NCBI RefSeq assembly: GCF_030406405.1
Contig: NZ_JAUEPL010000008.1
Span: forward strand, 103,826-167,825
Direction: 5' to 3'
Length of the DNA: 64,000 nucleotides
Source of the DNA: Streptomyces ficellus
GTDB lineage: Bacteria; Actinomycetota; Actinomycetes; Streptomycetales; Streptomycetaceae
Shown here in pieces: positions 50,116-59,705 of the stretch. Position numbers and translations under genes: made by a program. Position 1 is the stretch's first letter, and the number at the start of each line of letters is the position of its first letter. The notes under the pieces were generated by a model. That model was not told where the DNA came from. It did not search any database and was given only the letters and a program-made list of their open reading frames with translations.

Positions 50116-50769
50116 ATGCGCGTATTGGTTGCCGAGGATGAGCAGGTCCTGGCCGAGCTCGTCGCCACCGGGCTGAGGCGGGCCGGGTTCGCCGTCGACA
50201 CCGTCTACAGCGGCGACGCGGCCGTCGCGTACCTCGACCTGTACGACTACGACGTCGTCGTCCTCGACCGCGACCTGCCCCGCGTGCACGGCGACGAGGT
50301 GGCGCGGCGGCTGGTGGCGGACGGGGCGCGGACGCGGATCCTGATGCTGACCGCCGCCTCGGGGATGGAGGACCGGGTGACCGGGCTGGACCTGGGGGCG
50401 GACGACTACCTGGGCAAGCCGTTCGAGTTCCCCGAGCTCGTGTCGCGTGTACGGGCCCTTCGGCGGCGCAGCGCCCGGCCCGTACCGCCGCTGCTGGAGC
50501 GGCACGGGCTGCGGCTGGACACGGTGCGCCGGGTCGCGGAGCGGGAGGGGCGGGAGCTGGATCTGTCGCCGAAGGAGTTCGCCGTGCTCCAGATCCTGCT
50601 GGAGGCGCAGGGCGCGGTCGTGTCGGCGGAGGAGTTGCTGGAGCGGGCGTGGGACGCGCACGCCGACCCGTTCACGGGGGCGGTGCGGGTGTGCATGAGC
50701 AAGCTGCGCGGCAAGCTCGGTGAGCCGGCGCTGATCCGTACGGTGCAGGGCGTGGGGTACGCGCTGTGA
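50116..50769 (+). CDS. OmpR-family response regulator
   Basis: A 217-residue regulator. The receiver domain has acidic residues in MRVLVAEDEQ, the phosphoacceptor Asp51 in VVVLDRDLPR and the conserved lysine in LGKPFEFPEL. The C-terminal winged helix follows (LSPKEFAVLQILLEAQG, then RTVQGVGYAL). ATG 50116 is preceded by GGGGGAGGAGAG. The stop overlaps the histidine kinase start by 4 nt. Confidence 0.9.
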   Translation: MRVLVAEDEQVLAELVATGLRRAGFAVDTVYSGDAAVAYLDLYDYDVVVLDRDLPRVHGDEVARRLVADGARTRILMLTAASGMEDRVTGLDLGADDYLGKPFEFPELVSRVRALRRRSARPVPPLLERHGLRLDTVRRVAEREGRELDLSPKEFAVLQILLEAQGAVVSAEELLERAWDAHADPFTGAVRVCMSKLRGKLGEPALIRTVQGVGYAL

Positions 50770-51848
50770 TCGGACCGGGCTCGACCATCCGGACGCGGAT
50801 CGCGCTGGTCTACGGGGCGGTCTTCGTGGTGCTGGGCGGCTGCCTGCTCGGGGTGGTGAATCTGCTCTCCGGCGCGGGGACGAGGGACGAGGCGGTGCAG
50901 ATCGCCACGCGGGCGGGGGTCGACGCCCCTTTCCGGGTGCATCAGGTCACGGGTGAGGTCAGCCGGGCGGCGTCCGAGCAGCTGCTGATCTGGTCGGGCG
51001 GGGCGCTGCTGGTCATGGCGCTGTGCGCGGTGGTGGTCGGGTGGTGGACGGCGGGGCGCGTACTGCGCCCCGTACACGAGATGACCGCCCGGGCGCGGCG
51101 GCTCTCCGAGCGGAACCTGCACGAGCGGTTGGCGGTGAGCGGGCCCGACGACGAGCTCAAGGAGCTGGGCGACACGATCGACGCGCTGCTCGGGCGGCTG
51201 GAGTCGGCGTTCGAGAGCCAGCGGCGGTTCATCGCGAACGCGTCGCACGAGCTGCGTACGCCGCTGGCCACCCAGCGCACCGCGCTTCAGGTGGGCCTGG
51301 ACGACTCGGTCGAGGTCAAGCAGGTGCTGCTGGACAGCAACCGGCGCAGCGAGCGGCTCATCGAGGGCCTGCTGGTCCTCGCGCGCAGCGAGCGGGGCCT
51401 TGAGGAGCGCGAGGACGTGCGGCTGGGGGAGGTCGTGGCGGAGGAGTGCGCGCGGCACGGGGTGGAGGTCTCGGGCGCGGGTGGGGTGGTGCGCGGGAAC
51501 CGGCTGCTGCTCGCGCAGCTGGTGCGGAACCTGGTCGTGAACGCCGTCACGTACAACGTGCCGGGTGGCTCGGTGGACGTGTGCGTGGCGGGGGGCGTGC
51601 TGACGGTCGCCAATACCGGGCCGGTGGTCGCGGAGGCGGACGTACCGGGGCTCTTCGAGCCGTTCCGGCGGGGGGAGGGGCGGGACCGGATGGGGCCCGG
51701 GGCGGGGCTCGGCCTGTCCATCGTGCGGTCGATCGCGGTGGCGCACGGGGGAGCGGTGACGGCGGTGCCGGGGGGTACGGGCGGGGGCCTGGTCGTGACG
51801 GTGCGGTTGCCGCACGCCGTCGACGGCCAGGCCCCGGTCCTCGCCTAG
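50766..51848 (+). CDS. Two-component sensor histidine kinase
   Basis: A 360-residue membrane kinase. Transmembrane helices are at about residues 11-33 and 73-95 with a short extracellular loop. A HAMP linker follows, then HisKA with the phosphoacceptor His161 in NASHELRTPL. The HATPase domain has an N-box LVRNLVVNAVTYN and a G-box GPGAGLGLSIV. It phosphorylates the regulator encoded just before. The signal is unknown; the sensor loop is only about 40 residues. Confidence 0.9.
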   Translation: MIGPGSTIRTRIALVYGAVFVVLGGCLLGVVNLLSGAGTRDEAVQIATRAGVDAPFRVHQVTGEVSRAASEQLLIWSGGALLVMALCAVVVGWWTAGRVLRPVHEMTARARRLSERNLHERLAVSGPDDELKELGDTIDALLGRLESAFESQRRFIANASHELRTPLATQRTALQVGLDDSVEVKQVLLDSNRRSERLIEGLLVLARSERGLEEREDVRLGEVVAEECARHGVEVSGAGGVVRGNRLLLAQLVRNLVVNAVTYNVPGGSVDVCVAGGVLTVANTGPVVAEADVPGLFEPFRRGEGRDRMGPGAGLGLSIVRSIAVAHGGAVTAVPGGTGGGLVVTVRLPHAVDGQAPVLA

Positions 51849-51865
51849 CTGGTGGGATCGACCGG

Positions 51866-53338
51866 TCAGATCGACCAGTTCGCGAGGATCTCGCGGTAGA
51901 AGGTGGCGTGCGGCACCTCGCGGGGCGCCGGGCCCGCGTGGAAGAAGCCCGCGTTCTCCGCCTGGAGCTTGCGGAGGTAGTCGAACGCCTTGGAGTCCTT
52001 CTCGCCGAACGCCACGAACTGCCAGTGGATGCGGCTGTGGCGCGCGGCGGCGTCCGCGAGCGCCTGGGTGGCGGCCGTCTTGGACTCCGGAGCGCCGTCC
52101 GTCTGGAACAGGACGAACGCGGGGCCGTCCGGGTCGGCGGACTTCTCGTGCTGGGCCAGCACTTCCTGGACGGCCCGGTCGTAGTTGGTCCGGCCCATGC
52201 GGCCGAGGCTGCTGTGCAGGGCATCGATCCTGCCGTCGACGTCGTCGAGGGTCACTTCCCCTGTGCCGTCGATCTCGGTCGAGAAGAACACGACGCGAAC
52301 CGTCGCGGCCGCGTCCTCGTCCAGGTGCGCGGCGAGCGCGAGGGCCTGCTCGGCGAGCTGCTGGGCGCTGCCGTCCTTGTAGTACGGGCGCATCGACCCG
52401 GACCGGTCGAGCACCAGGTACACCGTCGCCCGCGCCCCGACGAGCTCGCGCTTCTTGAGCACGGCTCCCGCCGCCTGGTACGCCTTGGCCAGCTGCGGCG
52501 CCCGCGCCTTGACCCGGGCGAGGGAGTGGGCGGGCTTGGGGGCGGGGGTGGCGGCCTGCGGTTCGGTGGGGGTGGGCTCCTCCGGCTCCTCTGGCTCCTC
52601 TGCCGACTGGGGAGCGGGCTCCTCGGCGGGCTTCTCGGCGATCGGCTTGTCGGCGATCGGCTCGTCGGCGGGGGCTTCGGTGGGGGTGGTCAGGGCGGGG
52701 GCTGCCGGCTCGGGCTGGGGCTCGGCTGGGGCGTCGGCCTTGGGTTCGGTGGGTGTGGGAGCCGGTTCCGCCGGGGCGGTGGCTGCCGGCTGGGGCTCCG
52801 GCTCCGGCTCCGGATCCGACTTGGGCTCGGGCTCGGCGGGGGTGTCGGCGGTCGGTTCGGGGGTCGGTTCCGGGGTCGGTTCCGGGGTCGGTTCCGGCGG
52901 GGTGTCGGTGGCCTTGGGCTCGGTGGCCGGTTCCGGCTCGGCGGGGGCCTCTGCGGGGGGCTCGTCCGTCGAGGTAGCAGCCACCGGCCCGGTCGGCGGC
53001 TCCGCCTGGGGGTCCCGGGCCGCGGGGACCGAGGCGCGGCGGGGCTGGGGGTTGTCGAAGGACGCCGCCACGAGTTCCTCCGCCAGGGAGGGGGACGCCG
53101 GGGACGGAACCGTCGCCGTGGCCTTCGCCGCCTCGGCGGGCTGCGACTCCACCGCCGCGGACTCCCGCGCCGCCGACTCCACCGTTGCCGGCTCCCGCGC
53201 CGCCGACGACTCCGTCGCCGTGGGCTCCTCCTGGGGCACCGCGCGTTCCGTCTGGGGCGGCACGGAGGCGGCTGCCGTCTCGTTGCGCTCCGCACGGTCG
53301 CGTCCAAACACCTTGCGCAGCAAGCTCCGAATGCCCAT
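51866..53338 (-). CDS. VWA-domain protein with long Pro/Glu/Ala-rich N-terminus
   Basis: A 490-residue protein. It opens [18 protein letters not shown] and then has about 250 residues of Pro/Thr/Glu/Ala/Ser repeats ([15 protein letters not shown]). A von Willebrand A domain (about residues 290-490) carries the MIDAS motif [11 protein letters not shown] and a second metal-binding stretch. TerY-type VWA proteins in Streptomyces are often linked to stress or metal responses. No secretion signal is visible. ATG 53338 follows a Met seven residues into the longest frame. It is divergent from phoX. Confidence 0.82.
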   Translation of the reverse strand: MGIRSLLRKVFGRDRAERNETAAASVPPQTERAVPQEEPTATESSAAREPATVESAARESAAVESQPAEAAKATATVPSPASPSLAEELVAASFDNPQPRRASVPAARDPQAEPPTGPVAATSTDEPPAEAPAEPEPATEPKATDTPPEPTPEPTPEPTPEPTADTPAEPEPKSDPEPEPEPQPAATAPAEPAPTPTEPKADAPAEPQPEPAAPALTTPTEAPADEPIADKPIAEKPAEEPAPQSAEEPEEPEEPTPTEPQAATPAPKPAHSLARVKARAPQLAKAYQAAGAVLKKRELVGARATVYLVLDRSGSMRPYYKDGSAQQLAEQALALAAHLDEDAAATVRVVFFSTEIDGTGEVTLDDVDGRIDALHSSLGRMGRTNYDRAVQEVLAQHEKSADPDGPAFVLFQTDGAPESKTAATQALADAAARHSRIHWQFVAFGEKDSKAFDYLRKLQAENAGFFHAGPAPREVPHATFYREILANWSI

Positions 53339-53483
53339 GGGCGAGGCCTTTCGCATGTTGGGTGCCGTGTATGTCCGTACTGCTGGGAATCATCCCTGGC
53401 CATGGCGGACACGTAAGGTTAGCCGCCCCGAGTGGCGCCAAAAGGCAAGGGGCATTCGCGTCAACCCACCTCTGATGCACCGG

Positions 53484-53505
53484 ATTCATCCACCGTTCAC
53501 TCTGA
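53484..53505 (+). promoter_or_regulatory. Candidate PHO box upstream of phoX
   Basis: Two 11-bp direct units, ATTCATCCACC and GTTCACTCTGA, match the PhoP box pattern (GTTCAYCxxxx). A -10-like TAACGT follows at 53532-53537. Regulation by PhoR-PhoP under phosphate limitation is the likely control. Confidence 0.6.
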
Positions 53506-53596
53506 CGCCGCCGACCTGCACTTCTACGCGCCTAACGTCGCCGCCGGACCAATTCCCGACACGATGTCGGCGCAGGCTGCGCCGGAGGAGGACGAA

Positions 53597-55645
53597 GTGC
53601 GCAAGCTGCTGCCGCTGCTGAGCACCAACCCGCACGGAGGCGGCCGTTCCGCCCTCACCTGCCGTTACCGGTGCGGTGACGCCTGCTTCCACGCCGTGCC
53701 GAACACCAGCGACAACGAGTACGTCGGCGACGTCATCGCCGGCGCCCTGTCGCGCCGCTCCATGATGCGGGCCGCCGCCGCCGTGACCGTCGCCGCCACC
53801 GCGGGCGGCGCCGTCGTCGCCCAGGGCGGCGCACAGGAGGCGGTCGCCGCCACGCCCCGTACGCCCGCGAAGAGCGGCGGCGGAGCCCGCGGCCTCCGCT
53901 TCACACCCGTCGCGCCCAACACGGACGACAAGGTCACCGTCCCCGAGGGCTACGCCCAGAGCGTCGTCATCCGCTGGGGCGAGCCCATACTCCGCGGCGC
54001 GCCCGCGTTCGACCCCGACAAGCAGACCGCCAAGGCGCAGGCCGGGCAGTTCGGTTACAACAACGACTTCCTGTCCCTGCTGCCCCTCAAGGGCGAGCGC
54101 GGCCGCCAGGTCCTCGTGGCGAACCACGAGTACACGGACGAGATGCTGATGTTCAAGGGGTACGACCCCGAGAACCCGACCCGCGAGCAGGCCGAGATCG
54201 CCTGGGCCGCACACGGCCTGTCCGTGGTCGTCGTCCAGGAGGAGCACCGCTCCGGCAGGCTGACGCCGGTCACCCGCCACCCCCTCAACCGCCGTCTGAC
54301 GGCCACCAGCGAGTTCGAGCTCACGGGGCCGGCCGCCGGCAGCCCCCTGCTGCGCACCAGCGCCGACCCGTCCGGCCGCACGGTGTACGGCACGCTCAAC
54401 AACTGCGCCGGTGGCACCACGCCCTGGGGGACCACGCTCCACGGCGAGGAGAACTTCAACCAGTACTTCGCCAACGGCTCCTCCGCCACCGACAAGCGGT
54501 ACGGCATCGGCTCCGGCGCCACCGAGCGCAAGTGGGAGCGGTTCGACAAGCGCTTCGACGTCAAGCAGGAGCCCAACGAGTCGCACCGCTTCGGCTGGGT
54601 GGTGGAGCTGGACCCGTACGACCCGGACTCCACGCCCCGCAAGCGCACCGCGCTCGGCCGCTTCAAGCACGAGGCCGCCCAGCCGCGCCTGACCGCGGAC
54701 GGACGGCCGGTCGTCTACATGGGCGACGACGAGCGCTTCGACTACTTCTACAAGTTCGTGTCGTCCAAGCGGATGAAGAAGGGCGGCAGCCGCGCCGCCC
54801 GCGAGCACAACCTGACGCTGCTGGACGAGGGCACGCTGTACGTCGCCAAGCTGACCGGCGACTCCCCCGGCCAGATCGACGGCACCGGCAAGCTGCCCAG
54901 CGACGGCGAGTTCGACGGCAGCGGCCAGTGGATTCCGCTCGCCACGGGCGACGTCTCCCACGTACCCGGCATGAGCGCCGACGAGGTGTACGTCTTCACC
55001 CGCCTCGCCGCCGACAAGGTGGGCGCGACGAAGATGGACCGCCCCGAGGACGTGGAGCCGTCCCCGCGCACGGGCCGCGTGTACGTCGCCCTCACCAACA
55101 ACAAGGACCGCGGCGCGGCCGGCAAGGCGGGCGCCGACGAGGCCAACCCGCGCAACAACAACAAGCACGGCCAGGTCCTGGAGCTGGCCGAGCACTGGGA
55201 CGACCCGGCGTCGGACGGCTTCGCCTGGCGACTGTTCCTCGTCGCGGGCGACCCGGACGACCCGGCCACGTACTTCGCGGGCTACCCCAAGGAGAAGGTC
55301 AGCCCCATCTCCTGCCCCGACAACGTGGCCTTCGACCCGTACGGGAACCTGTGGATCTCCACGGACGGCAACCAGCTCGGCTCGCACGACGGCCTGTTCG
55401 GCGTCGCCACCCACGGCGAGCGGCGCGGTGAGCTGAAGCAGTTCCTGACCGTGCCGGCCGGCGCCGAGACCTGCGGCCCGATCATCCAGGAGCGGCGCGT
55501 CCTGGTCGCCGTACAGCACCCGGGGGAGGTCGACGGGGCGTCCGTCGAGAAGCCCGCCTCCAGCTGGCCGGACGGGCCGGGGAAGATCGTCCGCCCGTCG
55601 GTCGTCGCCGTGTACCGCAAGGACGGCCGCGACATCGGCGTGTAA
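53597..55645 (+). CDS. phoX: PhoX-type alkaline phosphatase
   Basis: A 682-residue exported phosphatase of the PhoX family, a Ca/Fe-dependent monoesterase active outside the cell. The twin-arginine signal is LSRRSMMRAAAA (Arg53-Arg54). Four cysteines appear early (CRYRCGDAC). Family landmarks include NHEYTDEMLMFKGYDP and LNNCAGGTTPWGTTLHGEENFN. I chose GTG 53597 because GGAGGAGG (53584-53591) sits 5 nt upstream and the protein then begins RKLLPLLSTNPH; an in-frame ATG at 53564 lacks a ribosome site. The stop coincides with an IS-end sequence at 55645. Confidence 0.88.
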   Translation: MRKLLPLLSTNPHGGGRSALTCRYRCGDACFHAVPNTSDNEYVGDVIAGALSRRSMMRAAAAVTVAATAGGAVVAQGGAQEAVAATPRTPAKSGGGARGLRFTPVAPNTDDKVTVPEGYAQSVVIRWGEPILRGAPAFDPDKQTAKAQAGQFGYNNDFLSLLPLKGERGRQVLVANHEYTDEMLMFKGYDPENPTREQAEIAWAAHGLSVVVVQEEHRSGRLTPVTRHPLNRRLTATSEFELTGPAAGSPLLRTSADPSGRTVYGTLNNCAGGTTPWGTTLHGEENFNQYFANGSSATDKRYGIGSGATERKWERFDKRFDVKQEPNESHRFGWVVELDPYDPDSTPRKRTALGRFKHEAAQPRLTADGRPVVYMGDDERFDYFYKFVSSKRMKKGGSRAAREHNLTLLDEGTLYVAKLTGDSPGQIDGTGKLPSDGEFDGSGQWIPLATGDVSHVPGMSADEVYVFTRLAADKVGATKMDRPEDVEPSPRTGRVYVALTNNKDRGAAGKAGADEANPRNNNKHGQVLELAEHWDDPASDGFAWRLFLVAGDPDDPATYFAGYPKEKVSPISCPDNVAFDPYGNLWISTDGNQLGSHDGLFGVATHGERRGELKQFLTVPAGAETCGPIIQERRVLVAVQHPGEVDGASVEKPASSWPDGPGKIVRPSVVAVYRKDGRDIGV

Positions 55646-55658
55646 GACGTCGTTTCTT
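55645..55658. mobile_element. Relic IS end (AGACGTCGTTTCTT)
   Basis: This 14-mer abuts the phoX stop codon and recurs exactly at 63876, where it precedes an IS5-type transposase start. It marks the point where conserved DNA ends and the accessory patchwork begins. Confidence 0.6.
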
Positions 55659-55678
55659 TTGCCTGAGGTTCGTGTTAG

Positions 55679-56119
55679 ACGCTCGCCAACAAGCACCGCT
55701 CGTCGGTGTCGAAGATGGCCCGCACGTACGCGGCCACCATCGAAACACCGCACGGAGTGCGCAAGTGTTTTGAGGCCCGCGTCGAACGCACCGGCAGGAA
55801 ACCGCTGGTCGGACGGTTCGGGGGGATCCCGCTGCGACGAGACAAGAAGACGGTCATCAACGACCGTCGGCTGGCCCCGGTCAATACCAAACGCAAGGAG
55901 TTGGTCACCCGGCTCCTCGCCGGGCGGTGCGAGGCATGCGGGCGAACCGACGAGGTGGAAGTCCACCACGTCGCCAAGCTCGCCGACCTCGGACGACCAG
56001 GAACCCGGCCGCCGTGGGCAGATCTCATGGCCTCACAACATCGCAAGGCCCTTGTGGTCTGCGGAACTTGTCATGCGGGCATCCACGGCAAGAAGCCCGT
56101 CCCGGCGCTCACGGAGTAG
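55679..56119 (+). pseudogene. C-terminal tail of a group II intron reverse transcriptase/maturase with HNH domain
   Basis: About 145 codons (TLANKHRSSVSKMARTYAAT onward) match only the end of group II intron-encoded proteins. There is a maturase X-domain fragment, with ATIETPHGVRKCFEARVE and FGGIPLRR, and then the zinc-type HNH nuclease CEACGRTDEVEVHHVAKLADL ending in CGTCHAGIHGK. The reverse transcriptase core (YADD) and the intron RNA 5' part are missing. An in-frame TAG at 55676 marks the junction. The tail is intact to its stop, so the truncation is recent or the HNH part is retained. Confidence 0.75.
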
Positions 56120-56150
56120 TCACTGGAAAGCGACATGCGGTGAAATTCGC

Positions 56151-57154
56151 ATGCGTCGTTTTGGCTGGGGGCCGTGGGAAAAGGACCCTGCTCAGCAGGC
56201 ACCTCGCCGACGGCCCACCAGTACTCTGTGGCAGGGCCTGCCCCGCCGCGTCCAAGACGTCGCCGCCGCTCACCGCGGCTGCCTGTCCCAAGCCGTCCCG
56301 CCGGCTGAAGAGGCCGAGCCGGCACCGGCCGAGGAGACCGCCGAGGACATAGCCGCGGACACCCGGGCCGGGCGGCATGCCAGGAGGCTGTTCGAGGCCG
56401 TGCACGTCCTGGCCGACACCAGCCGCAGCTACAACGCCGTGGCGCGGGAGCTCGGCCTGGACCGCCGCACGGTGCGCAAGTACCCCCGCGCCCGCACCTG
56501 GCAGGAAGTGATACGGCGCCCGCCCCGCAAGCCCTCCACCCTGGACCCCTACCGCGACTACCTGCAACGACGCTGGGACGAGGGCGAACACAACGCGATG
56601 GTCCTGCACGAGGAACTCCGCGGCAAGGGCTATCTGGGGCACTACCAGCGTGTGAAGATGGCCGTCGCACCCCTGCGGCGCGGGCTGCCCTGGACCAGCC
56701 CCGCGAGCGACCACCGTCCCCACGCGAGACCGCCCGCTGGATCACGACAGGCCCGGACAGACGAGCCTCCATGCCACCGACCGCCTGCACCGGCTCCTCG
56801 GCCACTGCCCGGAACTGCGGCACACCCACGACCTGGTCCGCCGGTTGGCCGCCATGCTCGACAACCGCGACGTCACCGCTCTGACATCTTGGCTCGACGA
56901 ACTCTCCGACAGCGGGACTCGCTCCGCTTGCCGGTGCCGCCGGAGCCTGGCGCGAAGACCGGCACGCCGTCGTCCAGGGGATCACCACCACCCACAACTC
57001 CGGCGCCAATGAAGGCCGCATTACCGACGTCAAACTCCAGAAACGCCTGATGGCAGGCCGCGCAGGCGTCCCGCTCCTCCGCCACCGCGTCATACTGATC
57101 GCCCACCTCCGCCGCCGCTACGCGGACCGGCCGACCCCAGCACCACCGAGATGA
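56151..57154 (+). pseudogene. Degenerate ISL3-family transposase
   Basis: Pieces in different frames read as an ISL3 transposase. First comes VARELGLDRRTVRKYPRARTWQEV with GHYQRVKMAVAPLRRGLP. After frameshifts, THDLVRRLAAMLDNRD and SWLDELSDSG follow. The end NSGANEGRITDVKLQKRLMAG continues to VPLLRHRVILIAHLRRRYAD and a stop at 57152-57154. At least two frameshifts and a deletion in the DDE region make it inactive. Homology may begin near 56200. The IS right end is at 57183. Confidence 0.75.
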
Positions 57155-57183
57155 TTTCCGGCTACGAAATTCTTGCCAGAGCC
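57124..57183. repeat. 60-bp inverted repeat, left copy (ISL3 right end)
   Basis: It contains the last ten codons of the transposase and the terminal sequence TTCTTGCCAGAGCC. The inverted copy is at 62983-63042 with one mismatch. Confidence 0.85.
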
Positions 57184-57288
57184 ACGTTCACGTGTACGCC
57201 GACACCCGGATCCACAACCTGGCCCTCACCGGACAACCCAGGCTCCATACGCCCACCGTCCGCCGGAAATGAGCGCCCGGCAAGACTG

Positions 57289-58269
57289 TCATTCCCCATC
57301 CAGCAGCGGGTCTTGCCACTTGTTCAGCCGCCGATAACGCCCGGTCGCTTCGCCCCACGGCACGCCGGCCGAAATCAGGTCCTCCATCGCCCGGACCACC
57401 CGTTCCGCTCCCTCGATCTCTACCAGTGGCACGCCGGCTGCCAAACAAGCGTCTGCCAGCCGCGAATCCAACTTTATGATCTCTGCACACTGCTGACGCA
57501 TCCACGCGCAGGTGCGCTCGAGTGCCTCCTCACGCGAGCACTCTTCGTCACGCTCAATGAGAAGAACCATGTTCGGGGTCCCGCCGTGAATAGCTTCCTT
57601 CTCCACGGAGTGGACGTCATTGGTGACACTCACGACCAGCGCCCCCAACTCCAGCATCCGCCGCACTTCAGGGACCCGCTGTACGCGTTCTGACGTCTCG
57701 AAGTCGAAAGCCGCCTCCAACCAGTCGAAGATCGCCAATGTGAAGCCCGACCGCAAGCGAAGATCCAGGTAATCCTGCTGCGAAATCTGCAACTCCTGCT
57801 GTCCCAGAAGTGACTCCGCTTCGAAGCATTCGAAATACCAGCGCCAATGCTCCGCTGCCCGTGCGCACCACTGCGGTGAACGCCCCGCGCTCAACTGAGA
57901 CCAGACACCAGCGAATCCGCGTGCCAGGACCCAGTCATCCTGTTCGCCCTCGAAAACTCCGCACAGCCGCTCAGCTCCTCGCCGAGCGGCTGTCGCGTCC
58001 TTCCACCTCGGACCGTCGTACACATCATCCACCACACCGCAGAAGTTCAGACAGTTCGCGGCCATCAGCACCCCGTTCGCCGATGCTCCCCGTGCGCTCA
58101 TCCCCATCAAGCTGGTCAAGTCCCAGCTCTGAAACGCAGCCTTGTCCGCGTCGTTCGTGAGCATCCCCTGCTTCGTGAACCACTCGAAGCTCTCCTGTCG
58201 CGCCCAGGCCGTATGCACGCTCGCGGGCCGAACAGGATACGGCAGCCTAAATATTCGCGGATCAGTCAT
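57289..58269 (-). CDS. Class I terpene synthase
   Basis: A 326-residue cyclase. The aspartate-rich motif is DDVYD (residues 81-85), the pyrophosphate sensor arginine is Arg173 (LRSGF), the NSE-type metal motif is NDVHSVEKE (217-225) and the RY pair is Arg311-Tyr312. All metal-binding parts are intact, so it should ionise and cyclise a prenyl diphosphate (C10-C20) in the cytoplasm. Motif spacing fits bacterial sesqui- or diterpene synthases. ATG 58269 is preceded by AGGAGAA. The size is normal. It lies between ISL3 ends, and an FAD monooxygenase 3.3 kb away may modify the product. The product cannot be predicted. Confidence 0.88.
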   Translation of the reverse strand: MTDPRIFRLPYPVRPASVHTAWARQESFEWFTKQGMLTNDADKAAFQSWDLTSLMGMSARGASANGVLMAANCLNFCGVVDDVYDGPRWKDATAARRGAERLCGVFEGEQDDWVLARGFAGVWSQLSAGRSPQWCARAAEHWRWYFECFEAESLLGQQELQISQQDYLDLRLRSGFTLAIFDWLEAAFDFETSERVQRVPEVRRMLELGALVVSVTNDVHSVEKEAIHGGTPNMVLLIERDEECSREEALERTCAWMRQQCAEIIKLDSRLADACLAAGVPLVEIEGAERVVRAMEDLISAGVPWGEATGRYRRLNKWQDPLLDGE

Positions 58270-59039
58270 TGCGTTCTCCTTGTGTCGATGCGGCTCCGGC
58301 ACATGACCCGAGGACCCCTCCTGTATGCAGCCGGGCTGAAAGGCCAACAACCATTGACGTCATGGACCACAACGGAAGTGCCAGTAAGTGCCTCGAGTAT
58401 GGACGTACAAGCTGGTTGGACTGCTGACGTTGCACAAAAAACTTAACTCACTTTGCTCCAGGGCAGCGACTCTTTTAGAAAGTGCGCACTGCTTCCCTCT
58501 GAGGCGCAGGACTCTGCCTGTGTGTGGGCGTGGCAGGTTCCGAACTGAAGGGGCTCTTTCGGGTACCCATGCATCGGCTGAGCTTCACGTGAAGCCGTGC
58601 CGCAGTCTTCTCAGTAGGCGCTGAGGGGGTGTCATGCCGCAACCTCTCATCGGCCCCCACTGCGTGAAAGTGTTGAATGCCTTCGTGTTCGTGACACGTC
58701 GATGGCGGCTAATTATGGAGTCAGCGGGTCGATCAACTACGGCTTCGGGCTGGGCCGGTCCACACGGACTGGAGTCAGAGCAGCACTACGGCTGTTTCAC
58801 GTCTCTCTGCTCATCGACGTCACCCTCAAGTTCTGCTCGCCAGAGATGTTCCATGGCGTCGTCCCCGCCGTCGCTGGCGAGAACGGGGCGTGGAGTGCCC
58901 CGAGTCGAACTCTCGGCAAATGTCCCATAGTTTACTACGAGCTGGCTCATCCGTTGTTGATCGCAGGCGCCATCCACCTTGGGTTCCACCTCGCACCGGA
59001 GAGTACCGTCACGCCATGGCTGACGGTGCCTCGTGCTCG
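58270..59039. other. Unassigned AT-richer region upstream of the terpene synthase
   Basis: No open frame here has Streptomyces codon bias. A palindrome GCTTCACGTGAAGC (58582-58595) lies within it. The frame from 58702 (MAANYGVSGSINYGFGLGRS) has no match I recognise. The stretch 58440-58480 is the most AT-rich part of the window's second half. Promoter elements of the terpene gene may lie at 58280-58420, but none is clear. Confidence 0.4.
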
Positions 59040-59703
59040 CGCACGACGAGCTCGGCGAGCGAGGCCAGCCGTTGGGGTTCTGGCCCCGGTACGTGCCGTG
59101 GCCTCAGGGCTTGCTGCTGTCTCCGCGGCTGTACCTGGTCACCGCCCGAGCCCGTTCTGCCGCTCGATGCCGGGGATGAGCGGTTGCGAGAGGCGCTGGC
59201 CAGGGCGGTCGCCGCCCGGAGGCCTCGCCGCCGGTGGCGAGCGTGCACCTGTCGGGCGGGCTGGACTCGGCGGCGCGGGCGGCCAGGGCCGCCCGCGCCT
59301 GCCCGGCGGCCGCCACCGTGCTGGTCACCGTGGGTTCGCGGGCAGCGGACAACCCTGTTGAACGGTGGCCCCGCCGCACAGTCGGGCTGCTTGCGGGGGT
59401 GGACCACCTGGGTCTGGGCCCCGTCTGCTATCTGCGGATCTTCCAGGACCTTCACGGCTCGCAGTTCGCGCTGGCAGAGCCCACCTCGTTCGCCGCCTCG
59501 GCGACTCGCTTCCGCCACACCCTGCGGGTACTGGCGGAACGGGGAAGCGGCGCCCACCTCAACGGCTAGGGCGGCGATGAAACGCTCCTTGCTCCGCTGT
59601 CCTACCTGCCCCGGGTCGCCACCCGCAGTGTTCACCGGGTGTGGTGGCATCTGTGCGAGCACGCGGTCCTCAGCCACACCAGCAGCCTGAGCCTGGCAGG
59701 GGC
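59040..59703 (+). pseudogene. Asparagine-synthase-type (lasso-cyclase-like) gene remnant
   Basis: Frames switch along the segment. EPVLPLDAGDERLREALARA (about 59130-59200) leads into the PP-loop VHLSGGLDSAARAA (59252-59269 for SGGLDS). The same frame continues through RHTLRVLAERGSGAHLNG to an in-frame TAG at 59567, then reads on as GGDETLLAPLSYLPRVA. The stop falls inside the conserved HLNGxGGDE motif. Such domains form asparagine or, in lasso peptide pathways, a macrolactam. No precursor peptide was found. The 3' end is cut at about 59703 by a polyketide synthase piece. Confidence 0.6.
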
Positions 59704-59705
59704 GG

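Noticed and set aside
50406..53489. Minus-strand open frame opposite the two-component system and across the VWA gene
   Set aside because: Wrong-frame shadow; the two-component genes and the VWA protein explain the coding signal.
58790..58989. Possible lasso-peptide precursor on the minus strand near the asparagine-synthase remnant
   Set aside because: The short frame lacks the leader Y-x2-P and the core Gly/Asp spacing expected of lasso precursors.
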